Positions 32,213 through 43,090 of a stretch of DNA of 64,000 nt are shown here, in pieces. The stretch comes from Pseudoneurospora amorphoporcata. Taxonomy: Eukaryota; Ascomycota; Sordariomycetes; Sordariales; Sordariaceae. The stretch covers positions 28,839-92,838 of the forward strand of contig MU859207.1 of assembly GCA_033297205.1 (NCBI GenBank), read 5' to 3'. The notes beneath the pieces are model-generated. The model had not been told where the DNA came from, did not search any database, and worked only from the letters and a program-made list of their open reading frames with translations. The stretch's first letter is position 1; each line of letters begins with the position of its first letter. The translations under genes and the position numbers were made by a program.

Positions 32213-32642
32213 CTTCTTTCCAATTCAACCACCAGACGTCATTCAAGCATCGCCCTCTTGGCAACTGTCTTTGACTTTCCATCGACCACTGTTTCTTTCA
32301 TACAGCAACAAGTCACTACTACGGCATCAGCCCGTCAGCGTCCGCAATGCCTCCCTACCTCTGGGTCCCTCGCCGTCCCTCCGATCCAACATCGAGGACC
32401 TCTCCGAGCTCGTCCAACGCGTCCCATCACGTGTCAGCCACGATCCTCTACCCAAAATGAAAAACTTGTTGGCGTCCCTGAGCAACCAATGCGAACGAAC
32501 CAATGAGATCACCAGCTTCCCGTTCGGCTTGTTGTTGCTTCGTTGACCATCAGATGCCAAGGATGCCTCGGTTAGCGCAAGTCCGGGCGCCAGCTCCCAT
32601 CCAAAACGTCACCACCACATCTTTCCGAATTCTGCCTTTGTC
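32213..32642. other. Spacer between F-box copy 2 and P450
   Basis: Two plus-strand frames are open across most of this. One has a protein-like stretch (IEDLSELVQRVPSRVSHDPL) before a stop at 32544, which could be a decayed end of the upstream gene, but no splice links were found. The rest is the P450 promoter. Confidence 0.35.
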
Positions 32643-34438
32643 ATGAGCTTCTCGAGCCTCAGATTTCTCCCCGAGCTTACCGTAACCATGCCACCGTCGG
32701 GCAACCCGTTCAGCTTTTCACGAGTTACTCTGCTAGCGCTCGTCGAGGTGCTTACCGTCAAGAAAACCACTTACCGCGATGCTCTGCCACTCTCGACCAC
32801 CTCGCTGGTTCTGGCCATTCTGGCAGTAAACTATGTCTTCTTTCTGACCTGGAAGCTCTATCTGTACCCAGTCTACTTCCACCCTCTTTCAAACTTTCCA
32901 GCACCAAAGGTCGTCAGCCTCTGGCGAGTGTTGGCTCGCTTTCGGGGAAAGGCTCCGCCTGGCCAGCTACTCCTCGAACTCACCGAGCGTACCCCCAACG
33001 ATGGCATCATCATTCTTCAAGGAGCATTTGGCACTTCTATGCTGATCACCAAGCCCGCACCCCTTGCCGACATCCTCGTCCATCACCCGTACGACTTCGC
33101 CAAGTATGACACGATCCGGAACTTTCTGCGTCCAGTTCTCGGTGATGGCCTGGTCGTTGTCGAGGGCGAGCAACACAAGTTCCTCCGCAAGAATACCCAG
33201 CCGGCATTCAAGTTTGGTCATATCAAGGAGCTATACCCGACAATGTGGAGCAAGGCAATTGAGTTGAACAACATCTTGAAGGAGGAGCTCAGCGGCCTAG
33301 AGCGCAGGGGCAACGACGACACGAGGATCGAGATCAACGCCTGGGCGGGCAAAGTCACCCTGGACATCATTGGCATTGCCGCCTTTGGTCGTGACTTTCA
33401 CGTACTCGAAAGGCCCCATCACCCTTTGGTCAAGAACTATGCTGACCTGCTGGAGCCAGGGCCGGCAAAGTTCGCCTACTTTTTCTTTACCCTGACGTTC
33501 TCGAAAAAGTTTGTCGACCTGTTCCCGTGGGAAGTTTCTAGGAGATTCAACCGGACGACAACAGAAATCAGGAGCATATGTGCTCAACTTGTTCGCGACA
33601 AGAAAGCAGCAATTGAGAGGCTTGGAGATGACCAGTTCGATATTCTGTCTCTGCTTATCAAGAGCAACAACTTTTCCGAGGCCGAGTTGGTCGATCAGCT
33701 TCTAACCTTCCTGGCAGCTGGGTGAGTTGTTCCAATAGTCCACACGTAAAGTTCGGTCTGGTAACCATCTCCAGCCACGAAACGACTTCTTCCGCCCTTA
33801 CCTGGGCTACCTACTTGCTCGCTAAGGACCGCGAAATGCAATCTACTCTTCGATCTGAACTTCGTGCTGCCTTGCCCGACTTTCCCAACTTTGCGCCTGG
33901 TCAGGACATTGCCGGTATCCTCGAACATCTTCCATATCTCAACGGCGTCATGAACGAGACCCTCCGTCTTTACCCCACGGTGCCCATGACTGTGCGCACC
34001 TCCATCTGCGACACAACTGTGTTGGGCCATCCGATCAAGAAGGGCACGGAGATCATGATCTCACCGTGGATCATCAACCGATATACCCGAAATTGGGGGG
34101 ACAACCCGACAGAGTTCCGACCGGAAAGATGGATTGACCAAGACGGCACGCACATGGCAGAGGCCGGGACGAAACGGCCGACCCAGAAACCTAATAATAC
34201 CGGCGGAGTAATGAGCAACTATGCGCAGATGACCTTCCTCCACGGTCCAAGAAGCTGCATTGGTCAAGGATTTGCTAAAGCCGAGCTTCGATGCCTGCTT
34301 GCCGCGTTTGTTCTCGCCTTTGAGTGGGAGCTTGGGATGGACGAGAAAGACATCATGTCAGATGGCGTTATCACGATCAAGCCGAACAATGGGATGTACT
34401 TGAAGTTACGGCCTCTTGATGGGGGTAGAAAGAGCTGA
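32643..34438 (+). CDS. Cytochrome P450 monooxygenase, membrane-anchored
   Basis: Exons 32643-33721 and 33775-34438 give 580 aa (ATG 32688 would give 565). The 53-nt intron (GTGAGT...CTCCAG) splits the Gly codon inside the I-helix motif AAGHETTSS (358-366). Other landmarks are intact: ExxR as ETLR (421-424), FRPERW (474-479) and the haem-binding loop FLHGPRSCIGQGFA with ligand Cys521. A hydrophobic anchor near residues 55-75 precedes a proline-rich hinge (YFHPLSNFPAP), as in microsomal class II P450s. The general layout resembles fungal CYP families with aliphatic or secondary-metabolite substrates, but the substrate cannot be told. No backbone-synthase gene lies nearby, so there is no evidence for a biosynthetic cluster. 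Confidence 0.94.
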
Positions 34439-34481
34439 TACGTCTTTGTATCCAAGAACCGATACTCATACCACACTTCCA

Positions 34482-35166
34482 TCACTTGATCTCAATCTTC
34501 CTCCCCTTTGCCGGCTGCTGCTTTGGCGCCACGACTTTAAGTATACCCTTTTCGAGCGTCGCCTCAATATCATACTCCGGTAATGTCCCCGGGAAAGCAA
34601 ACTCGCGCGCAAACTCGCCAACATGACGACTCCCGCAAGAAAAAACGAACGGACGGGTCCTCTTTCTGCTTCTTCTTCCCTCCCGTCTTCTTAGCCCCTT
34701 CGGTCTCAGTGCTTCCCTCGCCCTCTGCCTTCTCCTTTCCCTTATACTCCTTTTCGCCACCTTCTTCCTTCCTTTCCTCTCCCGTCTCAGTGTCTTCTTC
34801 TTCTCCACCAGGAGCAGGTGCGTAATCTCGGTCGACTCGTCCATAGATTAGAAGTGTATTCGGCTCCGTCAGCTCGATATGGATATACTCCCTCTCGGTA
34901 CCGGGCAGCTCGCCGTACAGCTCGTAGGCGTACTTGGTCTCGCGGATGTCAAAGCGCGGGTTCAGACCGCGACGGTTACGACCTCATCGGCCGCCGCCGC
35001 CTGATGAGCCGTGCTGGATGGAAGGGTAGTGACGCGGATGCGATGAGTCAGCGTCTTGGGAGCCGGAGACTTCACGGCTGTAGGGGTCGAAATCATCGAG
35101 GAGCCGGAAGAAGGTGGTGAAGTTTGGGTCGCTTGAGGCGAAGTCGGCGGGGAAGTTGAAGACCAT
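34482..35166 (-). pseudogene. HSP30-like small heat-shock protein gene with stop codon and frameshift
   Basis: Read on the minus strand from ATG 35166. The start MVFNFPADFASSDPNFTTFF RLLDDFD is typical of fungal HSP30. The frame meets TGA at 34986-34984, immediately after GGGGR. The same frame continues as RFDIRETKYAYELYGELPG and EYIHIELTEPNTLLIYGRVD, the alpha-crystallin domain, and then a long Glu/Lys linker. Near 34629 one extra base shifts the frame; beyond it the last part reads VGEFAREFAFPGTLPEYDIE and ends GRKIEIK before a stop at 34482. The order of domains is complete. Functional HSP30s are ATP-independent chaperones. The stop fits a CGA-to-TGA transition. Either this is a pseudogene or the sequence has two errors. 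It is convergent with the P450 gene (43 bp between ends). Confidence 0.75.
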
Positions 35167-36114
35167 CTTGGCGGTTCGATGGACTCTTGCTGGATTTCTT
35201 GATTACCGGAAAGGGCTTGAGCTTTCTTTAAACAATGGGGATGGGAGAAGTATTCGACGGTTGTTGGCTCTGAGGTTTGGTGCAAGTTGGTGATGCCTGA
35301 CTCGGGGCTATCTGGTGGGGGTCGAGGACGGAGAAGATGGCCGGCACTTGGAGACACTCTTGGCCATATTAAATCGCCTTTCAGCTCTGACCTTGGTGGT
35401 TGTTCAGGTGATGAGCAGAAAGAAGACTTGCGCTTGGGTACCGACCAAGCGGGCCCCGATGTCAACACCACGTCATGTCAAGAATCAGACACTGCTGTCT
35501 CGTGTAAGGTCACGGAACAGTGCACCGACATCATGTCGCCCTTCTTACATAGCCCACCAGAATATACGATTCTCCGCGGACGTCGATGCTGTCGGCGATG
35601 GATGTTCTGGGACCACATGGTCAAAATCCCACGACCTACGGACCATGACCCACCCGTTCGTCTCGGGTGTTTGCTTGGACACCGTCCGAACACCTCAGCA
35701 TCCTGCAACGGAACACGAAGCTGATAACAGGGTCGACCATACAAAGTCTGCTACGAAATTATGAGGGTGCACGTCATGAAGCAAGCCCTCATGGTTGTCA
35801 GGGCGATATCCGGAGCGTCGTGAGAGCTGTCCAGTCTGGCTTGAACGTAAATACTAGGCTCAACATCCTCATGGACTTTGTCTTCGTTCTCCCCTCATTC
35901 ACAAAAGCCATTCTTTTTGCCAATCTTCAGTTGCACCCAACTTTGCAACTATCACATTCTTTCATCCCAATACCCACAAGACTCACTTCGTCTTGACAGA
36001 CAAACCACAAGCTACCTCAGCATCAAACCACTATCGTTACCATCACCAATCACCACCTATCAAGGAACCAACATTCACTCTTACCAGCGCCCCGCTGGAC
36101 ACCACAACGCCAAA
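35167..36114. other. Divergent spacer upstream of HSP30-like and secreted-protein genes
   Basis: This contains the upstream region of the HSP30-like gene (minus) and a C/A-rich leader for the secreted protein (plus). Two overlapping plus-strand frames (35287-35764) have no domain. I looked for spaced GAA/TTC heat-shock elements and found none with correct 2-nt spacing. Confidence 0.45.
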
Positions 36115-36972
36115 ATGACGTTCACTCTCACTACCACAATCCTCTCCCTCCTAAGTCTCTTGACCACCCTCGTCTCAGCCGCCCCAGTGGGCGGCGGCTT
36201 CGGCGGTTTCGGCCGGGCCGCCGCGGGTGGTTTCGGCAGGGCCGCCGTGGGTGGTTTCGGCCGGGCTGCCGCGGGTGGTTTCGGCCGGGCTGCCGTGGGT
36301 GGTTTCGGCCGGGTCGTGGGCGGATTCGGCCGGGCCGCCGGCGTCGGTTATGGATACGGCATCAACAACTTCGCCGCCTACCCCTACGGCTACGGCGACG
36401 GCTACGGCTACAGCTTCAACCAACTCAACGCGTTCCCCTACGGCATGGGCTTCAACCGCGTCAACGCCGTCGGCGGCGGTTGCCCAGGTTGCTACGAGAA
36501 CGAGGAAATGCCCATCTACGTCAACAGCGTGCCGCCTCCGCCCCCGCCCGGCCCAGCTCCCATCATCTACAACGAGATCCCTGCTCCTCCGCCGTCCCCG
36601 CCGCCCGTGGTTGTCAACGATATCCAGTCCCCGCCTCCTCAGACTCCGCCTACTGTTGTCAACAATGTTGAACCTAACCCCTTGCCCAACTTGCCGCCTA
36701 CTGTCATGAACAACGTCCCGCCCGCTCCTCCCAAGCCTATGCCGCCCATGATTGTCAACAACAACGTCGCGGCTGAATGCGATTGCCTCGATTGCGGCTG
36801 TGGCAATGATTTCGGCGATGCCCAGTTCGTTCAAGAGGATGTCGAGTATGTCGAAGAACCGGCTGTTGCATATATGCCGATCGGCACAACGAGCTTTGTG
36901 GAGGATGTTAGTTATGACATGGATTATGATGATGGTGTGATGCTTGGAGGACAGAGCGTTGTTTATCCTTAG
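36115..36972 (+). CDS. Secreted Gly-rich and Pro-rich repeat protein
   Basis: 285 aa from ATG 36115. A signal peptide (about 1-21, TTTILSLLSLLTTLVSA) is followed by about six 8-residue repeats of the type GGFGRAAA/V (about 24-75), a Tyr/Gly-rich segment (YPYGYGDGYGY), a Cys pair (CPGC), and then a proline-rich region where VVNN/IVNN motifs recur between poly-Pro stretches. A Cys cluster (CDCLDCGCG) precedes an acidic Tyr-containing tail. This is the layout of a cell-wall or extracellular structural protein. No enzyme domain is seen. The frame is open upstream to 35878, but the signal peptide and the Met context fix the start at 36115. The repeats are also visible as 24-bp DNA units. Confidence 0.7.
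   Translation: MTFTLTTTILSLLSLLTTLVSAAPVGGGFGGFGRAAAGGFGRAAVGGFGRAAAGGFGRAAVGGFGRVVGGFGRAAGVGYGYGINNFAAYPYGYGDGYGYSFNQLNAFPYGMGFNRVNAVGGGCPGCYENEEMPIYVNSVPPPPPPGPAPIIYNEIPAPPPSPPPVVVNDIQSPPPQTPPTVVNNVEPNPLPNLPPTVMNNVPPAPPKPMPPMIVNNNVAAECDCLDCGCGNDFGDAQFVQEDVEYVEEPAVAYMPIGTTSFVEDVSYDMDYDDGVMLGGQSVVYP
36196..36345 (+). repeat. 24-bp coding minisatellite (Gly-Gly-Phe-Gly-Arg-Ala-Ala-x)
   Basis: Units of 24 bp, with core TTTCGGCCGGGCCGCC and a few substitutions, repeat about six times within the secreted-protein gene. The last units are imperfect. Copy number is likely to vary between strains by slippage or unequal exchange. Confidence 0.8.
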
Positions 36973-38248
36973 GTATGCTCCATCCTTTGAGGTATCTGGT
37001 GTTATCTGCTAACGATGATGACCTAGGGACCGACCGAAGACACTCATTTAAGCAAGGAAGGCCTTATAGCTGGGACTGCTGGGCGGGAATTGGACCTTGA
37101 GGTTCCAAGGGGAAATGAAGAGAAAGGAGAAAGGATACAGCTACCTACAGCATTTTCGAATGGTCTCGTCTCGTTTGAAGACCATTCCTTCACTGTCATT
37201 TAAAACACCACAAAGATTTCCCTTATAATGTCAACTGATTATGCCGAATTCCCTCTTTCGACAGCCGTGCTGGTGACGGGCAGCGCATCTTCGCAGTTTG
37301 TGGCTCTTCGTTAGATTTAGTGTTTCTTCAGTCGTCGTCGACCTGGAGAAACTGTCCCGGAAACGGTCCCGCACGCTGTGTAACTTCCAGATGCTATATC
37401 AAATATCCCATGCCATGGCCCTTGATGTTTCCAGGATTCCTTAGTACGTGCATACTGAACCTGAAGCTGAACCGGCGTGCTTGACACCAAGCATGTTTGG
37501 ACATGCCCTCCACGTGTTGTGAATACCTTGTTTTTCCTGCGCTGTCGGCTTGGCAGGGTCTGTCTCGGGATGTCATTGACACCATGACCAGCATCAACTG
37601 CGACGACTTTTGCACTTTTCCAGGTACATGGTGCCGAAAATCCTTTTCATCGCCGACCTGATTCCCCATGTGCTAATCTTCGTCATGTACTTTATATAGA
37701 AACCAGAACTCACATCGTCTCGACTCTCGCTCGTTGCCGGACCGAAGCACAGCCCATGTGGTGTCGTCGGAAAACCCCCCCAAAGAAAAGCAGATGGCTG
37801 GGAAAGAGGTCCATAGTGGGTCAGCCCAAACGCCTAAAATGATTCGATCCCCCGTTTAACGGCCCGCTATCAACAAGGGCGCCAAAACTTGGCACCGCGC
37901 TGCACCGGGGCCATTCACGACGTCCGATTCGACGCTTCCCGTCCACTAATCTCAATGATGTCATCCCCAACCACCGTTTACGAAGAAGGCCGACGAAGGG
38001 GTAGAACCAGAACGGCCGAGGGGAGCTGAACTGAACTGAATGGTCCAGCTTCCAGCTTCCAAAGAGCGAGCGGCAGAGCCTGCCTGGAAAGGGGACAACC
38101 GAATGCAACCAATGCAAAACACGAAGCAACTTGATTCCTGGGGCCCTGGCATGGCTGACATGGCTGGTGGGTGCCTACCTGACGTACCCTGACCAGGCTG
38201 GGTGGGAGAGGGAAAAGAGATAGAAAGGTCCTCCTTGCATCTGCATGA

Positions 38249-38280
<32 letters not shown>

Positions 38281-38593
38281 CGAACTTTCCCTCTTGTGTG
38301 ATCTCTCTCTTCCAAACACCAAAATCTGCAACCTGCGATTTCTGTGAGCGTTGTTGGTAGCGGAGTGCTCTTTGAGAATCTCCTGGCTGTGCCCATTCCC
38401 GGCGGCTAAGAAAGCAACACCAGCCACTCGCTATTCCACGCCTCAAACCACGTTCGCTTTCGAACTCCGTCCCGAATCAGAATTTTGAACGGGCGTGTTA
38501 AAACCCTCAACAACGGGTACCTGCGCAACCTCCGCCGAACAAAAACAACAAAGGGTTCCAAAGGACCAGCAACAAAGCCAAAGACATCACAGA
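36973..38593. other. 1.6-kb spacer with a 29-T tract
   Basis: No gene was recognised. A pure T run at 38252-38280 is listed separately. Two overlapping minus-strand frames (37961-38446 and 37978-38427) run through its complement (poly-Lys) and are artefacts of it. The last 100 bp are the leader of the Ser-rich membrane protein. Confidence 0.5.
38252..38280. repeat. Poly-T tract (29 nt)
   Basis: This is an uninterrupted mononucleotide run about 310 bp before the ATG of the next gene. It is either a microsatellite or a nucleosome-excluding promoter tract. Length may be mis-sequenced. Confidence 0.9.
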
Positions 38594-39493
38594 ATGGCCC
38601 CCTTTCCATTGAACCTCCGGGTTCCCCACCTAGACACCGCCGAAATCCTCTCCCACCTCCAGCAGCTCGCAGCCCCATCACCAGTGGCCCCTGCACCCAC
38701 AGCTGCCCCAACTGCCGCTGCCATTCTCGAAGACCGTCAATACTATGACTCCGTTGTGCCCGCGCCCAACTATGGCTCCGTGCCCCCTAATTATGCCTCA
38801 GTCGCTCACCCCACGGTGGTCTACACCCAAGGACCTGCGGTGACCGATACCGTTACCACCACCGTCTTCCCTGCTTCCTCTGTGGTCTCCTCCGCCGCAT
38901 CAACCGCTACCGTCATCTCACAAGTCGGCGCGACCTCCAACCACGACGGCGGACTGTCGGGCGGTGCTATTGCCGGCATCGTCATCGGTGTAATCCTCTT
39001 CCTCATCCTCTTGGGCCTTCTCTTTTGGTGGCTCGGCGGCGGGGGCAAGAAGAAGCGCCGCGATGATAATTACTATCACGAGGAAGTTCTATCGTCTGGC
39101 TCCTCCGGCTCCGGTGGCGGCGGCGGTGGTGCTGCCTACATCCACCGCACGACGAGGAGGACCGAAAATGTCTATGGGAGCAGCAGTGCCGCTGCTGCGG
39201 GAATGAGAGGCGGCGGTATGAGCGAAACGGATAGCAGTGTCAGCGGTGTCAGCATGTGCTCGTGTGGATGCGGGGCGGTGGCGGGCGCTTGCAAGAGGGA
39301 GAAGAGGCGCCATTCAAAGCACAGATCTGGTTCCAAGCACGTGCATCACTATCGCCATACGTCGAGGCATCATTCGAGGCACAGGAGCGCGTCGAGACAT
39401 GAGTCTCGGGGGAGGAGTGTAGGGCCGGATGATAGTGAGATGAGGGAGACGCCGAGGGTTTATAGGTATACAAGCGAGAGGGAGGGGAGGTAG
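38594..39493 (+). CDS. Single-pass membrane protein with Ser/Thr-Pro ectodomain, unknown function
   Basis: 299 aa from ATG 38594 (upstream codons in this frame lack an ATG). The N-terminal 120 residues are rich in Ala, Pro, Ser, Thr and Val. One strong TM helix follows at about 124-147 (GAIAGIVIGVILFLILLGLL) with the small-residue GxxxG-like start typical of fungal single-pass sensors, then basic stop-transfer residues GKKKRR. The cytosolic part is Gly/Ser-rich, has a Cys cluster (MCSCGCGAVAGACK) and ends in an Arg/His/Ser-rich stretch. There is no clear signal peptide, so topology is inferred from the stop-transfer charge. It resembles mid2/WSC-type wall sensors only in layout. Confidence 0.65.
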   Translation: MAPFPLNLRVPHLDTAEILSHLQQLAAPSPVAPAPTAAPTAAAILEDRQYYDSVVPAPNYGSVPPNYASVAHPTVVYTQGPAVTDTVTTTVFPASSVVSSAASTATVISQVGATSNHDGGLSGGAIAGIVIGVILFLILLGLLFWWLGGGGKKKRRDDNYYHEEVLSSGSSGSGGGGGGAAYIHRTTRRTENVYGSSSAAAAGMRGGGMSETDSSVSGVSMCSCGCGAVAGACKREKRRHSKHRSGSKHVHHYRHTSRHHSRHRSASRHESRGRSVGPDDSEMRETPRVYRYTSEREGR

Positions 39494-40343
39494 AAGCATG
39501 CGTGAGGGATGATCTTGAAGCTTGATGCTACTGTGAAAGACGATAGCACAGGGAAAGCGACTTGGATAATGACTTTGGGATTAACTGACCGAACGGAACG
39601 GATATGGATACACTTTGGGCATTGATGGGTTATATGATGGGACGATTCTCGATGAAATATGAGAAACACTTGGATACGGGAGACGGATTGTACGTTATAA
39701 CTTGTTGAGCCATCGGCATAATGAAATGTGAATACCATCCCAAACTTTGGCATGCTCGTACAGCCATTCTCATCGCGTGCCTTTCGTACGATCGCTTGGT
39801 CGGGGGAACTGTTGCTCGTACGTGAGCTCTCTCCGTGATATGTACAAGGCGCTTTGTAGCGTGCTTCTCGAGACTGTTGAGCGGTCAATTAAAACATTAC
39901 TGCCTGAAACAGTACAAACCAAGGAGATAGGCTCGAGGGGTGTACGTGGTGCACTGGTGGGCTTGGGTCTTCCGGGAACAATTGCCCGAGAGTGCAAGAC
40001 CCTGATGATTTTCTGGAAGGGCGGGACGTTGTATAGTGGGAGGTGCCGGGTAACCGTCATATTCAACCCGGCGATTTGCCCCGAGCTAATGCTGCTGCTT
40101 TCACGAGGTCTCTGATGATGGCGAGATTATCCTGCAGAAGAGAGTGTTTGATGTTAGCGGAGGAAAGCAACAACTGATCTAAAGGGTTTATACAGCAATG
40201 CACGTACCTCAGCCATCCATGTCATGAACGTCGACAAAACCTTTCTCTCCTCTGACTCTCTCACGAACTTGTCCGCTCTGTATTCATGACGATCAACATC
40301 TTTCGTGGTCAGATCTCTCGCCATATCCTGCCTCCAACCCTAG

Positions 40344-40771
40344 TGTTGTGTTCGGAATCCCAGTATACCAGTATCTAAGAGGTTGCATATACTGTTGATG
40401 GCCTGCAGCAAAATCGCTGTACAGTAACGCAATAGTAATGTACCCCAAAAAATCACCAAGTCAGACGGGGCGCTGTAAATACAGGGCATGCGCGCTGGAA
40501 ATCTAGTCTTCAGTACTCTCATACTAGTATAAACATGGGAGTCTAGCGTAGTATGAAAACGAGGAAAGCAGTAAGAACTCCAACGATTTCTGGGCTTTTG
40601 ATTGGTCAGATGTAACCCATTGGGGGAGTTGGGGGAAGTGCAGCGACTTGTAGATTTTTACTGGAAAACAGCCGAATGCAAAAAGCAACGGCAGTATGGT
40701 GTTGCTTAGTGTTCTTACTGCCATATAAAATTTCTTACTGTTACTGGCATACTGGGATTCCGAACACAACA
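40344..40771. mobile_element. 428-bp MITE with 30-bp terminal inverted repeats
   Basis: The left end, starting TGTTGTGTTCGGAATCCCAG at 40344, is repeated in inverted orientation at 40742-40771, with one A/G mismatch in 30 bp. It is flanked by direct TAG trinucleotides (40341-40343 and 40772-40774), giving a 3-bp duplication as in PIF/Harbinger, or a TA duplication as in Tc1/mariner with a coincidental G. The interior carries short frames only and no transposase. It is unrelated in sequence to the element at 15804. Confidence 0.82.
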
Positions 40772-41747
40772 TAGATGTTGATTGCAAGGTTCTCCTCGCA
40801 AACTGCCAAAGTCGGCGGGTTATGTATCCGTTTGGGGTGTTGAGTTGTGCGATCACATAAATGTAATTTCGGTAATCCAGCGCATGGGTAATTACGACTG
40901 CAGAAACACCGCGAGTGCGAATTTGAACCAAATGCTTGAGAAACTTGGCATAGTGCTCATCCATGCTCGTGTTGAGGGCAGGCGTTGGACGCTGGGAGAG
41001 GCAACAACGAAGGAGGAGAAAAGAAGCACACTGAGCTCGGAATTGATGGGACAAAGCTCGACTGGCTTCCACACAGTTCTATAAATATGGGGACGGCTTT
41101 GCAATCTGTAACAAATATGTGATATTGGAAGTTGCCCAATACCAGCAAGGTAATCTGGCAGACACTCGAGCGCTGAAGACAGAGAGGCGCAAAGACAAGT
41201 CTTTTGTCCTGCTGAAAAGCCCAAAGACGTCTTTGGCATGACCATGTAGGACGCTGGTCAAGCCTGCTGCACACAAGGTGCTGTTGCAGATGTCAAAGAG
41301 TTTTGGGTAAGAACAATCTTGCAGCGTGTCGTAAGTGCACCCGCTGCATGAGAGCCGTCCTAAAATTTCTGGTTTTCTTCAATTGGCAAGAGCATAAGGT
41401 ATGTATCAAATGGCATGCCGCGGCGACCATGACAACATGGCGGTGGCATTTCCCCACCAAGATTACTCCTTCCATATCCTGTCAGAAAGAAAAGTTCATG
41501 CAGGCGTGAAATCTGCACAGGATGCAGGCACGAACACCAACAATTCTGGTCGGGGACAGAGCAATGCTGCAGAGACAGGCAAATCTCAGAATGGCACTGG
41601 TCATGAGGTGCTTCTGCCTCCTGACAACTGCAAGTCTGCAAACCGGCTAACATCATGAGCGTCTGGGACATTCTGCATTTTACGTTCTTCTACGGCATAA
41701 GTTGCTCTCTATCCCCAATGGACAACCCCCATCGGTCGTCCGCAATG

Positions 41748-41749
<2 letters not shown>

Positions 41750-41781
<32 letters not shown>
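41750..41781. repeat. Poly-T tract (32 nt)
   Basis: A second pure T run, about 140 bp upstream of the phospholipase A2 start codon. Its position matches that of the other long T tract, in the promoter region of a plus-strand gene. Confidence 0.9.
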
Positions 41782-41784
<3 letters not shown>

Positions 41785-41918
41785 ACTTTATTGCCAACCA
41801 AGGAAGACTCCTGACCGCGGCAACATAAAACCCCCACTGGTTTCCCCATCACTTCCCAGAGCTCTGTACCTTTCCATCTCTCGACCTCTTCCTTTCGTAT
41901 CGGCACATACCATCCACT

Positions 41919-42766
41919 ATGAAGACCTTCTCGTTCCTCTCGCTGCTGGCTACGGTTTTCATGAGCTTCATGTTGGCCACCACCGCCCTCCCGGGCCTCC
42001 CTATCGAGAACCGGAGTTCGGAACTAGACGCCAAGAAGAAGCCCAAGGAGCCGCACAGGAGCTCGGCTAACCCCCCAAACACCGGATATGTCCTACAATG
42101 GTGCAAATACACAGCGGGGATGATTTTCCAGTGGGACCTGCCCACGTTCATCAAGCACCGGGAGAAGAAGTTCAGCCTCGGACCTCTCACGTGGGATTGG
42201 TCATCGGACGGGTGTACCGGCGTGTGGGACAACCCGCTCGGCTTCCCGCTCAAGCCGGCCTGTCAACGCCACGATTTTGCCTACCGGAACTACAAGGTTC
42301 AATACCGTCTTACCCCGCATGCCAGGTACCAAATTGACCAGAACTTCTTGAAAGAGTATGTCCCGTTTTGACCGCTACCGGCTTTTTAACATTTCTTGGT
42401 CTTATGAGCAAAGGCTAATATGCGATTGTGTCTCCTAGCATGCTACACCAGTGCGAAGGACAGAGAAGTGATTGCAAGGATGTTTGGGCAAGAGGATACT
42501 ATTGGGGAGTCCGACATTTTTATAAGGGCCACGAGCAATACCGGGAGGATGCCCCTAAGGTCAAATTGGTGGTCACCAGTGCATCTAAGGACGCTTCTCA
42601 ATCGACGCATGTTTTTGAAGGGATGGACGCTGATGAAGCGAGGGACGCTGCCAATGAACACCTACCTGAAGAAAAAGTGAAAGAGTACTACGATCGTGCT
42701 CTAGAGCGCATCAAGAGGGCCGTAGCAGAAGCTCAGGTAAAGGGCGTAGGCATCTTGTCTGGATGA
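41919..42766 (+). CDS. Secreted fungal phospholipase A2
   Basis: Exons 41919-42355 and 42439-42766 give 254 aa. The 83-nt intron (GTATGT...CTCCTAG) splits an Asp codon. A signal peptide (about 1-23, ending TTALP) and a short propeptide-like KKKPKEP segment precede the catalytic core. The core contains SSDGCTGVWDNP (about 95-106) and the hallmark ACQRHDFAYRNY (114-125) with the His118-Asp119 pair. Fungal/bacterial-type PLA2s use this pair with calcium to release the sn-2 fatty acid from phospholipids. The DGC loop resembles the calcium-binding region. A second disulphide-forming Cys pair (HQCEGQRSDC) comes after the intron. The C-terminal 90 residues are charged and not part of the known core, making this longer than the minimal enzyme. 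Confidence 0.9.
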
Positions 42767-43090
42767 GCCGCCTGGGGGTTATCACAGAGCAAGGCAAGAC
42801 ACTTGGGGTTGGCAGATGGATTACCCTGGTAGGATACTCTCTTGCCTGTTAATAAAATAGGTCTCAACGACGGAATCTCAGGTACTTGAAACCCGTCGTG
42901 GACGGAGTGGTACTTGGTGGGTCAAGGTGGTGTTTTATTAGGAAGAGAAAGCCAACTAATGGAAGCTCCGAGTTTCCAAGTCTTTATACTTGACCTTCCC
43001 TACTATGGAAGCGCACAGCACACAATCCTAAACTCAAGCCGAATCAACACAGCCAATTAATTCCCTTGCACGACCTAATCCCCCTCGGCC
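42767..43090. other. Short spacer between convergent genes
   Basis: It contains the 3' UTR of the phospholipase gene and that of the beta-helix gene on the opposite strand. An AATAAAAT stretch near 42851 could be a poly-A signal. Nothing else was recognised. Confidence 0.5.

Larger units (their letters stand above)
39494..41918. other. 2.4-kb spacer holding a miniature transposon and a poly-T tract
   Basis: No gene was recognised. The minus-strand frame 40524-41072 (182 codons) runs through one end of the miniature transposon and has no domain. The mobile element at 40344-40771 and the T tract at 41750-41781 are listed separately. Confidence 0.5.

Noticed and set aside
35167..35300. Possible heat-shock elements upstream of the HSP30-like gene
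   Set aside because: GAA and TTC triplets occur but not with the required alternating 2-nt spacing.
36175..36834. 219-codon minus-strand frame opposite the Gly/Pro-rich secreted protein
   Set aside because: It is the complement of the GC-rich repeat; stops are absent because of codon bias in the real gene.
37961..38446. Overlapping minus-strand frames with a poly-Lys stretch
   Set aside because: The Lys run is the complement of the 29-T tract, and the frames have no other support.
40524..41072. 182-codon minus-strand frame
   Set aside because: It runs through one end of the miniature transposon and shows no protein family character.
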